From: Brevundimonas sp. UBA5713
GTDB taxonomy: Bacteria; Pseudomonadota; Alphaproteobacteria; Caulobacterales; Caulobacteraceae
DNA: 51,257 nucleotides
Direction: 5' to 3'
Assembly (NCBI RefSeq): GCF_002419815.1
Contig: NZ_DIGV01000010.1
Location: 1-51,257 of the forward strand
This document shows, one piece after another, positions 8,623 to 16,000 of this stretch. Within the stretch, counting starts at the first letter, position 1, and each line of letters opens with the position of its first letter. The notes beneath the pieces were generated by a model. That model ran no database searches and had not been told where the DNA came from. It saw nothing but the letters and a program-made list of their open reading frames with translations. The translations under genes and the position numbers were made by a program.

Positions 8623-9330
8623 ATGTGCAACCTATATGCCCAAAAGGCCGGGCCAGCGGCCATCATGAAGGCGGCGCAGGCCGCGCGTAACGCTGCCGGT
8701 AATCTGGAACCGGGTGACATCTATCCTGACTATGCCGCGCCGATCGTGCGGATGGAGGGAGACGAGCGCATCCTAACCACAGCCCGCTGGGGCATGCCGT
8801 CATCACGTAAAGCGATCCTCGACGCTGCCACGAAGCGAGCGGACAAGCTGCGGGCTAGGGGCAAAGAGGTCGATTTCGACGAACTGCTGAAGATGGAGCC
8901 GGACGGGGGGACCACAAATGTCCGCAACACTTCATCCCAGCACTGGAAGCGGTGGCTGACGCCAGAGCACCGGTGCCTTGTGCCTTTCACTGCATTCAGC
9001 GAGCCAGGCAGAACTGCTGATGGCAAATATCGTCCAGTGTGGTTTAAGCTCTCCCAAGACGAAGCAGATCCGCTAGCTTTCTTCGCGGGCATCCACCTGC
9101 AAGGCTGGGAAGGCGTACGCAAAATCAAGACCGGCTGGGAAACTGCCGACCTGTACGCATTCTTAACAACCGATCCTAGTGAGCCAGTGAAGTCTGTTCA
9201 TCCAAAAGCCATGCCGGTGATTTTGACCGAACCGGACGATATTGAGATGTGGATGAATGGGCCGTGGGATTTGGCGAAAGTGCTACAGCGCCCCTTACCA
9301 AATGATGCCTTGGTCGAGATTTTGGTCTGA
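8623..9330 (+). CDS. SRAP-domain (HMCES/YedK-like) abasic-site DNA-protein crosslinking protein
   Basis: The 235-aa protein starts MCNLYAQK, placing the catalytic cysteine at position 2 where Met removal exposes it. The other family markers are present: TTARWGMP, the Asn/Arg phrase TNVRNTSS, PFTAFSEP with the active-site glutamate, and the late histidine in SVHPKAMPVIL. SRAP proteins form a thiazolidine crosslink to abasic sites in single-stranded DNA, shielding them during replication and repair. Homologues are common in bacterial genomes and in phages. Here it is part of the attL-side cargo, in its own unit behind a terminator. Confidence 0.95.
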   Translation: MCNLYAQKAGPAAIMKAAQAARNAAGNLEPGDIYPDYAAPIVRMEGDERILTTARWGMPSSRKAILDAATKRADKLRARGKEVDFDELLKMEPDGGTTNVRNTSSQHWKRWLTPEHRCLVPFTAFSEPGRTADGKYRPVWFKLSQDEADPLAFFAGIHLQGWEGVRKIKTGWETADLYAFLTTDPSEPVKSVHPKAMPVILTEPDDIEMWMNGPWDLAKVLQRPLPNDALVEILV

Positions 9331-9420
9331 ACGAGCTGCTGAAAGTCCATATTTCGATCGGCACTTCGACCACGGAACCTCTGTTATGCTTAACTGTTGC
9401 GGTTGGTTGGGAGGATTACC

Positions 9421-9612
9421 ATGACAGGCCACTGGTTAGCCGACATCACGTCTCTCTGTGGTCAGATTGATCAGTTGGACCGTCTTATCTCCGCCACCGA
9501 TCCTCAGAAGTCGGTTCATGGACGCAACCTGAAAGATCTTCTAAGATCGATGCGTGAGCGGCGGATCAAGGAAGTCGAATTGATTTTGCGATCTACCCAC
9601 ACCCCGAGTTGA
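9421..9612 (+). CDS. Small protein of 63 aa, function unknown
   Basis: The ATG at 9421 follows GGGAGGATTACC, an excellent ribosome site; the same GAGGATTACCATG context precedes the glycine-zipper gene at 7709. The product is amphipathic, with a basic helical C-terminal half (KDLLRSMRERRIKEVELILR). No domain is recognised. It is the last plus-strand gene before the convergent lysis genes. Confidence 0.6.
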   Translation: MTGHWLADITSLCGQIDQLDRLISATDPQKSVHGRNLKDLLRSMRERRIKEVELILRSTHTPS

Positions 9613-9752
9613 ATGTCATCAACGTGTAGCTGAAGCTATAGGACGTTCACACAAGTCAAAGAACGGGGCCGAGATCTTTGCTCGGCGTTGGTGGGGTGGG
9701 CATCGTTATGAGTTCGCGTGGTTCCCCTTCCCAATGTTCAAGTACTGGGACC

Positions 9753-10073
9753 TTACAAAACGCCGTTCCGCAACGGATTCGGATGCCGGGGCGGGCACCT
9801 AAGTCCACTCATACCCATATCGACGTGCCACCGACACAGTCGCGCGACGGTGTCCCAGCCGCGTTCGCCCCACATTTCTAGCGCGATCACATGGTCTATG
9901 AAGGCCTGTTCGCTTTCGATCCCCGCAGGGTCAGCGAGTGGCTTGGCTTCGAGCGTCAGATCGGCAATCGGCGGGTAGATCCGCGTCTCGGATGCCTTGG
10001 TCGCGCAGCCAGACGCAATACAGGCGGCGCTGAACAGGGCTAGAGGGAGCATCAGGCAACGTAGAGACCGCAT
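9753..10073 (-). CDS. o-spanin (Rz1-like lipoprotein) embedded in the Rz-like gene
   Basis: The ATG at 10073 is preceded by AAGGAA 7 nt upstream. It opens a 106-aa frame with a lipoprotein signal (MRSLRCLMLPLALFSAACIA, lipobox IASGC). The first two-fifths lie inside the Rz-like gene in another reading frame, the classic spanin arrangement. The product should be an outer-membrane lipoprotein whose C-terminal part meets the i-spanin in the periplasm to fuse the two membranes at lysis. The chain is longer than lambda Rz1 (60 residues) and is not strongly proline-rich. Calling it an o-spanin rests on the lipobox, overlap and position. Confidence 0.82.
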   Translation of the reverse strand: MRSLRCLMLPLALFSAACIASGCATKASETRIYPPIADLTLEAKPLADPAGIESEQAFIDHVIALEMWGERGWDTVARLCRWHVDMGMSGLRCPPRHPNPLRNGVL

Positions 10074-10311
10074 CGGTTCGTTCCTTTTCGCGGTTGAGGT
10101 TGACTTGGATATCGAACAGCCGGTCTTCGCTGGCCTGCGTGTCGGCCTGACGCGCCTGTTCGAGCGTTTGCGAACGTTCTTCAGATGCGCGACGGACTTG
10201 GGCCGCTTCCCTTGCGTTCTGGCGAGCACAGGTGGCTAGCAGCACCAAGGTCAAAGCGATGATGGCGACGACGGCCCAGCCGAGAGTGCTGAGTGAACGG
10301 ATCCAGCTCAT
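9931..10311 (-). CDS. i-spanin (Rz-like lysis protein)
   Basis: The 126-aa protein has an N-terminal transmembrane anchor (LGWAVVAIIALTLVLLATCA) followed by a charged helical periplasmic domain with heptad character (residues 30-75). That is the expected topology of an inner-membrane spanin. The start codon overlaps the endolysin stop as ATGA, so translation is coupled. The o-spanin gene is nested inside it. Confidence 0.88.
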   Translation of the reverse strand: MSWIRSLSTLGWAVVAIIALTLVLLATCARQNAREAAQVRRASEERSQTLEQARQADTQASEDRLFDIQVNLNREKERTDAVSTLPDAPSSPVQRRLYCVWLRDQGIRDADLPADCRSDARSQATR

Positions 10312-10889
10312 AGGATCAGCGCCTTGGCTTTGGCTGTCTTGACCCTGCGATCTTCAAGCCCGTTGGTCCCGCCGTTGATAGCCCGGGTCAGGCCGAGAAG
10401 GTCGTCAGCATCCGCCTTGGCATTCAGGTTGCGCTCGGACCAATAGACACACCCGACAAGCAACCCAACTGAAGGACGGGACACCATGTCCGGGTGGCTT
10501 TCGAGGTCCATCCCGATCAGACGTCCGACGCGGCGGTAGTTCGCCCTACCAGTCAGTTGGATTGGTCCGCGGCCTTTGTATCTGCGACCGTCGCCGCTCT
10601 GGGTATTCCCGAGGTCTCTGCGGCCTTCATAGGCGGCACCGCTGGCGATCTCTTCCATGTATCGGAAGCCGCCGCTCTCATGCGCGCATTGCCCCATGAA
10701 ATGGGCGAGCCTCAGCCCGCTGTTGAGGATGCCGTAGGTGCGGAAGTGCACGTTGGCGGCAAGGGCCAGTTCGGCGGCTATGGCCGGGCCTGCCCCCATT
10801 TTGGCGAACAAGGCCGTGAGCGTACCTCGTCCGATGATCCCATCAGCAGGCACGCCAAGGCGCTGCTGCAAACGACGAGCGTCGAGCAT
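10308..10889 (-). CDS. Endolysin, GH19 chitinase-like glycosidase
   Basis: The start at 10889 (193 aa) has an AAGGA site and removes a non-conserved upstream extension. Residues 1-30 (ARRLQQRLGVPADGIIGRGT) are a short peptidoglycan-binding-like segment. The rest is a GH19 fold with catalytic glutamate in CAHESGGF, then YKGRGPIQLTGRANYR and VYWSERNLNAKAD. GH19-type phage endolysins cleave the glycan strand of peptidoglycan. There is no signal peptide, so release depends on a holin; candidates are the membrane proteins at 12012-12577. Confidence 0.93.
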   Translation of the reverse strand: MLDARRLQQRLGVPADGIIGRGTLTALFAKMGAGPAIAAELALAANVHFRTYGILNSGLRLAHFMGQCAHESGGFRYMEEIASGAAYEGRRDLGNTQSGDGRRYKGRGPIQLTGRANYRRVGRLIGMDLESHPDMVSRPSVGLLVGCVYWSERNLNAKADADDLLGLTRAINGGTNGLEDRRVKTAKAKALIL

Positions 10890-11277
10890 TTGTATGTCCT
10901 TGTTTTGTGTGAAAAAACGCGCTGAAGGCTTTCGCGCCCGTGACGCGTTTGCTATCAAGGCGGCGTTGCGAAGCTCGTCAGCGTCGCGATGCGAGGAGCA
11001 GCCTACCGCCTGCTCTGTGAGGCTATCCCATCCCCCCAGCCCGCATGGTCCTGCTTCAACTCGGGAAGCAGGACCCTCGCCGCTGATGATATTTCGTCTC
11101 AGGAATGCGGATATCGGGGATTTACAGAACGCTGAAAGACGAGCTATGGACAACCCGCCTCATATCTTGTGGCGTGCGAGGAGCTCTTACGAGAGCCGCT
11201 TGAGCGTATCTTTCAAGTCTAGTCCTGCGTTGATCTGGGGGATCGCCGCAGGACCTCGCCTCATACGCGAGGCGGTA
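10890..11277. other. Intergenic region with hairpins between the endolysin start and a plus-strand moron gene
   Basis: No convincing gene is seen in these 388 bp. The segment holds an 11-bp perfect inverted repeat at 11047-11075 and two shorter ones: CCTGCG/CGCAGG about 11224-11252, and CGCCTC/GAGGCG at 11257-11274. Long open frames crossing it on both strands look like shadow frames. The minus strand carries the late transcript from the genes at 12012 and above toward the endolysin. Confidence 0.5.
11047..11075. repeat. 11-bp perfect inverted repeat (hairpin) in the lysis region
   Basis: GGTCCTGCTTC at 11047-11057 and GAAGCAGGACC at 11065-11075 pair perfectly around a 7-nt loop. Neither side is followed by a T-run, so this is not a standard intrinsic terminator. 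It lies in the leader of the endolysin on the minus strand. Confidence 0.6.
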
Positions 11278-11394
11278 ATGCGCGAATACAAACCTAGCAA
11301 CGTTCTGTTGGTCAGCGTAGCAACGCTGTTTGCCGCGGCGTTGGCCTATACGATCTACGATCTGAGGAGCGCGATAGTCCGGCTGTTTTTATAA
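11278..11394 (+). CDS. Possible 38-aa single-span membrane protein
   Basis: An ATG at 11278 opens a 38-codon frame with one hydrophobic helix (VLLVSVATLFAAALAYTIYD) flanked by basic residues. A GAGGCGG site lies just upstream but is partly inside a hairpin (11257-11274). It precedes the CsbD-like gene by 69 bp on the same strand. Coding is plausible from the membrane-helix pattern, but the length is too short to be sure. Confidence 0.4.
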   Translation: MREYKPSNVLLVSVATLFAAALAYTIYDLRSAIVRLFL

Positions 11395-11463
11395 TTGCCC
11401 GCAACCACAAAGCTGTCCTTGCGTTAACTATTTACTGCGGGGGGCCATTAGGGAGAAACCGAA

Positions 11464-11670
11464 ATGGCTGACTGGAAAGACCGCGTTGAAGGCAACTGGA
11501 ACGAGTTTTCGGGCAAGGTCAAACAACAGTGGGGCAAGCTCACTGATGACGACCTGACCCAAATCAACGGCAATCGCCAAGAACTCGAAGGTCGCATTCA
11601 ACAGCATTACGGGACCGACGCGCAGACGACGCGCCAACAGGTCGACGACTGGTATAAAACACAGTCCTGA
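11464..11670 (+). CDS. CsbD-like stress protein
   Basis: The 68-aa acidic protein matches the CsbD family from end to end: MADWKDRVEGNWNEFSGKVK, then WGKLTDDDLTQINGNRQEL, GRIQQHYG and a C-terminal QVDDWYK. CsbD-like proteins are small, soluble, abundant general-stress proteins of unknown mechanism. The start has a GGGAGAAACC site. A strong terminator follows the stop by 9 bp, so it is a self-contained unit in opposite orientation to the late operon, typical of a moron. Confidence 0.92.
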   Translation: MADWKDRVEGNWNEFSGKVKQQWGKLTDDDLTQINGNRQELEGRIQQHYGTDAQTTRQQVDDWYKTQS

Positions 11671-11679
11671 TGACAGAGA

Positions 11680-11703
11680 GGTCCGCTTCGGCGGGCCTTT
11701 TCT
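11680..11703 (+). terminator. Intrinsic terminator after the CsbD-like gene
   Basis: A 7-bp stem (11680-11686 with 11691-11697) closes a TTCG tetraloop and is followed by TTTTCTT. The design is almost the same as the moron terminator at 23137-23163. Confidence 0.88.
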
Positions 11704-11775
11704 TGCCGAGGGCGCGGAGAGCGCTTATGGTCCTCATTACATGAGCACCTAAGTTGCATAATCTGGGGGAGCAGC

Positions 11776-11994
11776 ATGCAGTCTAGATCTAGCGATGATC
11801 TCAAAAAGCTTGCGGCCTGCGGAGGAAGCATAGTTCTCTATGCCGATACCCGTCCCGTTGCCGAGCTAGTTAAAATTGCGCGAAACTTGGACCACGGGGC
11901 AAGCCTAACCCTTAACGGAATGACCTTGCGGCCAATTGAAGAATTATGTGAAGTCGCTTCCGCCGCCCCCGGAAGAGTAGTTTTCGTCGTCTGA
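11776..11994 (+). CDS. Small protein of 72 aa, function unknown
   Basis: The ATG at 11776 follows GGGGGAGCAGC. The sequence alternates short strands and helices (GGSIVLYADTRPVAELVKIA, LTLNGMTLRPIEELCEVA, GRVVFVV), suggesting a compact alpha/beta fold. It is the last plus-strand gene of the cargo island in the lysis region and ends 18 bp before the convergent membrane-protein gene. No family is recognised. Confidence 0.6.
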   Translation: MQSRSSDDLKKLAACGGSIVLYADTRPVAELVKIARNLDHGASLTLNGMTLRPIEELCEVASAAPGRVVFVV

Positions 11995-12011
11995 GTTCCG
12001 AAGGCTGATGG

Positions 12012-12257
12012 TCACTGCCGACTCTCCGCACTCGTGTTTCGGCCAAAGTAGAAGCCGAGGATCAGCAGCATGCCGTCCTTGAACATCGACGCCACCAGCA
12101 TCACGGCGTCGGCGTAACGCTCGGCCACCATGTCGCCCAGCCATGCGATCATGGGCAGGAACAGCAGGTTTCCAGCTAGAAAGCCCAGAGCGAGAATGGT
12201 CGTGGTGCGGGGCAGGTTGATGACCTTGGGCCACCAGCGGGGAGGGCGGCGGCTCAT
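12012..12257 (-). CDS. Small two-helix membrane protein, candidate holin
   Basis: The 81-aa protein has a basic N-terminus and two predicted transmembrane helices: ILALGFLAGNLLFLPMIAWL and AVMLVASMFKDGMLLILGFY. Size, topology and position just before the endolysin in the late operon make it a holin candidate, but holins are too diverse to call by sequence. Its start overlaps the stop of the upstream gene as ATGA. Confidence 0.6.
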   Translation of the reverse strand: MSRRPPRWWPKVINLPRTTTILALGFLAGNLLFLPMIAWLGDMVAERYADAVMLVASMFKDGMLLILGFYFGRNTSAESRQ

Positions 12258-12577
12258 TCTTGGCCTCCGCGTCTGCGCTGGCGTGGCGGCGTCGCTGGTA
12301 ACTCTACCGTCTTGCTGGCGCGGTCGGTGACGATGTTCGAGAGCGATCTTTGCAGGCCGCTCACGTCACGGCTGATGTGGCTGATGTCGCCTTGGGCGGT
12401 GTCCATTTGAACCGTCAGCTTGGTGACGGCATCGCGGATACCCTGCAACGCAGAGCCGTCACGCTCCAGAGTGGTGACGCGCTGGGACAACCGGCCCAGC
12501 ATGAAGGCAAACACGGCCACCTGAACAAACAGGCCCGCGAACAGGCCAGCCATGGCGACCCAAACAGATGGCGTCAT
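12254..12577 (-). CDS. Membrane-anchored coiled-coil phage protein
   Basis: The 107-aa protein has one N-terminal transmembrane helix (WVAMAGLFAGLFVQVAVFAF), then a long heptad-rich helix (about residues 28-85) and a basic C-terminal tail (PPRQRRRGGQE). Similar single-span coiled-coil proteins accompany lysis genes of many siphophages. A role in lysis or as a holin partner is inferred from position only. Confidence 0.65.
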   Translation of the reverse strand: MTPSVWVAMAGLFAGLFVQVAVFAFMLGRLSQRVTTLERDGSALQGIRDAVTKLTVQMDTAQGDISHISRDVSGLQRSLSNIVTDRASKTVELPATPPRQRRRGGQE

Positions 12578-12604
12578 GTGCGCCTCCTAGTGATTTACAA
12601 AGGG

Positions 12605-12886
12605 TCAGCCAGCCTGATCTTCGGGCGGCGCGTCGTCTTCCGGCTCAGCTGCTGGCTCCGCATTCTCGTCCCAGAGGCGACGGACACGGTTGTGCAACGT
12701 CTCCATCACCCCTGCCGTGCTGGTCAGCAGGTTAGGCATCAGCGGATCGAGCGTGGTCATGCCCGCTACATTGCCCCGCAGCAGTTGGGTCAGCTGCTGG
12801 ACCGTGAGATCAAGGGGCACGTCGGCCCCAATGCCTGCCTCGATAAGCGGCTGAAGCAGGGCACGATTGGCTTCTTTATCTGACAT
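12605..12886 (-). CDS. Phage protein of 93 aa, tail/lysis junction, function unknown
   Basis: The start at 12886 has an AAGGA site 6 nt upstream; the longer frame to 13072 runs over another gene. The protein is mostly helical with an acidic C-terminus rich in Glu, Asp, Pro and Ala. It overlaps the end of the upstream 70-aa gene by 11 nt, so the two are probably translated together. No domain is recognised. Confidence 0.65.
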   Translation of the reverse strand: MSDKEANRALLQPLIEAGIGADVPLDLTVQQLTQLLRGNVAGMTTLDPLMPNLLTSTAGVMETLHNRVRRLWDENAEPAAEPEDDAPPEDQAG

Positions 12887-13088
12887 TGTCAGTCCTTGGG
12901 CTTTCGCTGATAGAAACGAAGGAGAGGTCATTTGCGGCCCACCGGTGCGTGTGGGCCGCGACAAGAGGGGCCTCCGAGAAGACCAGTACTGTGTCGCCCT
13001 GAAGCGCAGCATCTTCAGGCCAGCACTGGCCGGTGCGGAGGATGGTGCCGTCTGCTGGATCGACGACGACAAAATATGCTGAGGTCAT
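12876..13088 (-). CDS. Small protein of 70 aa following the tail-fibre gene
   Basis: The ATG at 13088 overlaps the stop of the large tail gene as ATGA. The product starts TSAYFVVVDPADGTILRTGQ and looks like a compact beta-rich protein. Its place directly after the fibre suggests a fibre-assembly or attachment role, as for small fibre chaperones in other phages; this is inference from position only. Confidence 0.6.
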   Translation of the reverse strand: MTSAYFVVVDPADGTILRTGQCWPEDAALQGDTVLVFSEAPLVAAHTHRWAANDLSFVSISESPRTDNVR

Positions 13089-16000
13089 CGCTTCATCTCC
13101 TGAAGGCGCATCTTTTTGGCCCCGACGGTTGCGCCCGCCTGAGAGCGCATCTGGACTTTCCACGTGTGAGAACCGGCAGGGGCTCCGGTGTCCACGGTGA
13201 AGGGGTGGATGTAGGTGGAGACGACCGAGTTGATCTGAACGTAGGTCTGGAACGGGTCCATGCTCCCTTGGACGTAGATGGTCTGCGCACCCAGCACGTC
13301 CATGATCTGCATGGTTTCAAGAACGGTCGACCCGCGCATAAAGCGCACCTCGACAACCGCGTTTGGCCCCTGCGAGTTTACGACGGACACTTGGGCACCA
13401 AAGTCGATAGACACCTCGCCGCCCGCTGTTGTCATGGCGACGCTCAGCAGATCGGTCCAAGTGTTCAGACCGACGCTTGTTGACGCGGTAGAGGCTGCCG
13501 AAGCACCCTTGGATACGGCACCGTTTTTGAGCTGGGGCGTGTCGATCGATCCCGCGACGACCAGGTTGCCTGCGATCTCGACATTGCTGCCAAACCGAGC
13601 CTTACCGCCCTCTACGATCAGGGCATCGATAACCTGATTGTTGACGACGTTTCTTAGCCTGATCTTGGTCGCTGTGAGCGAAGCGGCCGAACCGTTTGGG
13701 CCCGCAGTCAGGTTCACATCGAAGGGGTCACCCCCAGCGCCACCGGTGACATTGAACGCCACCGAGGACAGTCGGGTTTGCGCATCCGCCGCGACCGCAG
13801 CCGTGATGGCCAGCTGCGCCTCGACATTCGGCAAGACCGTGCCCGCAGCGATCTCTTCAGCGGTGGCCGGACGGATAAGCGCCCGGTTCCACCGGATGGT
13901 CAGCGGTTCGTCATTCTGGGCGGACCTGGCCTTAAGATAGATTTGATATCGGGTAATGTTTGCCCCGCGAAGGTCGATCAATCGGCGGACACGGTAAACC
14001 GCGCCGATGGTCCCAGGCGTCCCGATAGTATCCCGGATGTTTATGTTACCGGAAGACTTCACAATGGTGTTCACGTTGCGGGCCTGAACCTCAATCGTGG
14101 CCCCCACGAACGTGCCGCTCTGGCGTTGAAAGTCAGCCTCTAACACTACCCATTCCCCTTCAGGCGAGGCTGGGATGTTCAGTTGCGAAAGGCCATAAGT
14201 ACCCGCGCCGGCGACGGCTTGCTGGACGGAGTTGCCGGTAGAAGCGTCTGAAACGCGCGTGGTAGTCCCTGCCGAACCCCAGATTGACCACGTGGCCGGA
14301 ACCGTGGCTGAGGATGGATAATCAGTAAACGCAGGATTTTGGTTGATAGACCCAGTACTAAGCGCCGCTGCAAGGTTCGCATTCAGGGTCGCTTCCGCAG
14401 CCGCATCCGTCGCAATACTGCTTTGGGTCAAGGCTGTCGCCGCATGGGCTTGCGCCGCGACCTCCGAGGTCACATCGCGGGCCACAATCGGCCCAACCTC
14501 TACCGGGGTATTTCCCGAAACCAGATTATTGCGAACGCCGAAGCCCACCCACACCGCGTCATTGCGAGCAAAGTTCGCGGCACCGGGGACGCCTGACCCC
14601 ATGACGAAACGGATGGTGTAGGTGACCGTCTCACCGGCCTGAATCGTGCCGATAGGTCCGACGGTGTTCCACGTCAGATAGGTCAGCGCCTCGGTAAATC
14701 GGAAGGCCGCGAACGCAAACTGACTGGGTGTAGTGTTCGGGTTATGAACCTCTGCCGAGAGTTCGATGACCCGTTGGTCCAACCACTGAACCCGCTGCTT
14801 CGGGCCACACAACGCGGTGCCGACATATCGCCCGTTGGAAACCGTGCTGGCCCCAATATTGGGACGCTCGGCTGGAAGGCCGGGAGAACTGGCAAGGGTC
14901 CAGTATTCCGGTGCCACGACAGGCGGAAACGTCGCCAGCGCTCCACCAAGGGCAAACTGAGCTGAGGTTCCCGCAGACACACTCGCGGCGACAGCATCAT
15001 CTTTCGCGGATGACGCCTGATTGCGGTACGTCAGCGCCTGACTTTCAGCAGTTTCAGCACGGGTAGCCGCGCCTTCGGCGGCACTGGCGCTGTTGCCTGC
15101 CTCTGTGGCCTTCGTTGATGCCGTCGAAGCCGAGGTGACTGCCGCCGCCGCACTACTGGCAGCGCCATCCCTTGCGCTCTCTGCTGCGACTTTGCTGGCG
15201 TTGGCTGCTGTGGCGCTGTTACCGGCCTCGGTGGCCTTGGTCGAGGCTGTCGAAGCCGAGCCCGATGCCGCAGTGGCAAAGCCCGACGCCTGATCGCGCG
15301 AGGTCGCGGCGTTTGATGCAGAGGTCGAGGCGCTTGAGGCTGAACCAGCCGCATTAGTCGCAGAACCAGCCGCATTAGTCGCTGCCGTTTGAGCTTGACC
15401 TCGCGCCGTTTCCGCGCCCGTGCGGGCCGTCTGGGCTGCCGAGGCCGAAGACCCGGCAGCCGTCATACTGGCCGAGGCGTCGGACGCCGAGGTGGCCGCC
15501 GCGCTGGCCGCGTCCTCAGCCCCCGCCTTGGCCGTCATTTCGTGGACCGTAAGACTCCTAACAATACCCGGCCCGCCCACGTTGTTGTTGATTGCAAAAC
15601 TAACCCACGCCGCCGCCGCGTTCTTCACGACGCGGGTAGCGCCGGGACGAGTCACACCAAGGGACACGAGGGTTTTAACCTCGGCCGTCTCGCCAGCCGG
15701 AATCGTAACCACCCCAGAGCCGACGCTGCTCCATGTCACATGGCCAAAATCAGAGTCGGCTTGCGATGCTATGTGACGAACGATGGCCGCCGCCCCGGAT
15801 GGAGCGGATACAACAGACCGCAGTTCATAAACTGCGCCGTCTGACCACGGCAAACGCTGTTTAGGTCCGGCCATAGTCACGCCCGTAAACGTCGCGCCCG
15901 TCAGGTGGACCGCCAGAAGGTCCGGGCGGTCAGCACCTTGACCGCTAGTGGTGCCATGCGTCCAAAGCCGCGAAGAAATAGTGGCCGGGATAGAAGACAC

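Noticed and set aside
9672..9696. Terminator between the 63-aa gene and o-spanin
   Set aside because: A GCCGAG/CTCGGC hairpin exists near 9669-9687 but has no T-run on either strand, so it was not called.
10738..11394. 218-codon plus-strand frame across the endolysin start
   Set aside because: The first half overlaps the endolysin gene and the middle contains hairpins; only the last 38 codons form a plausible small membrane protein.
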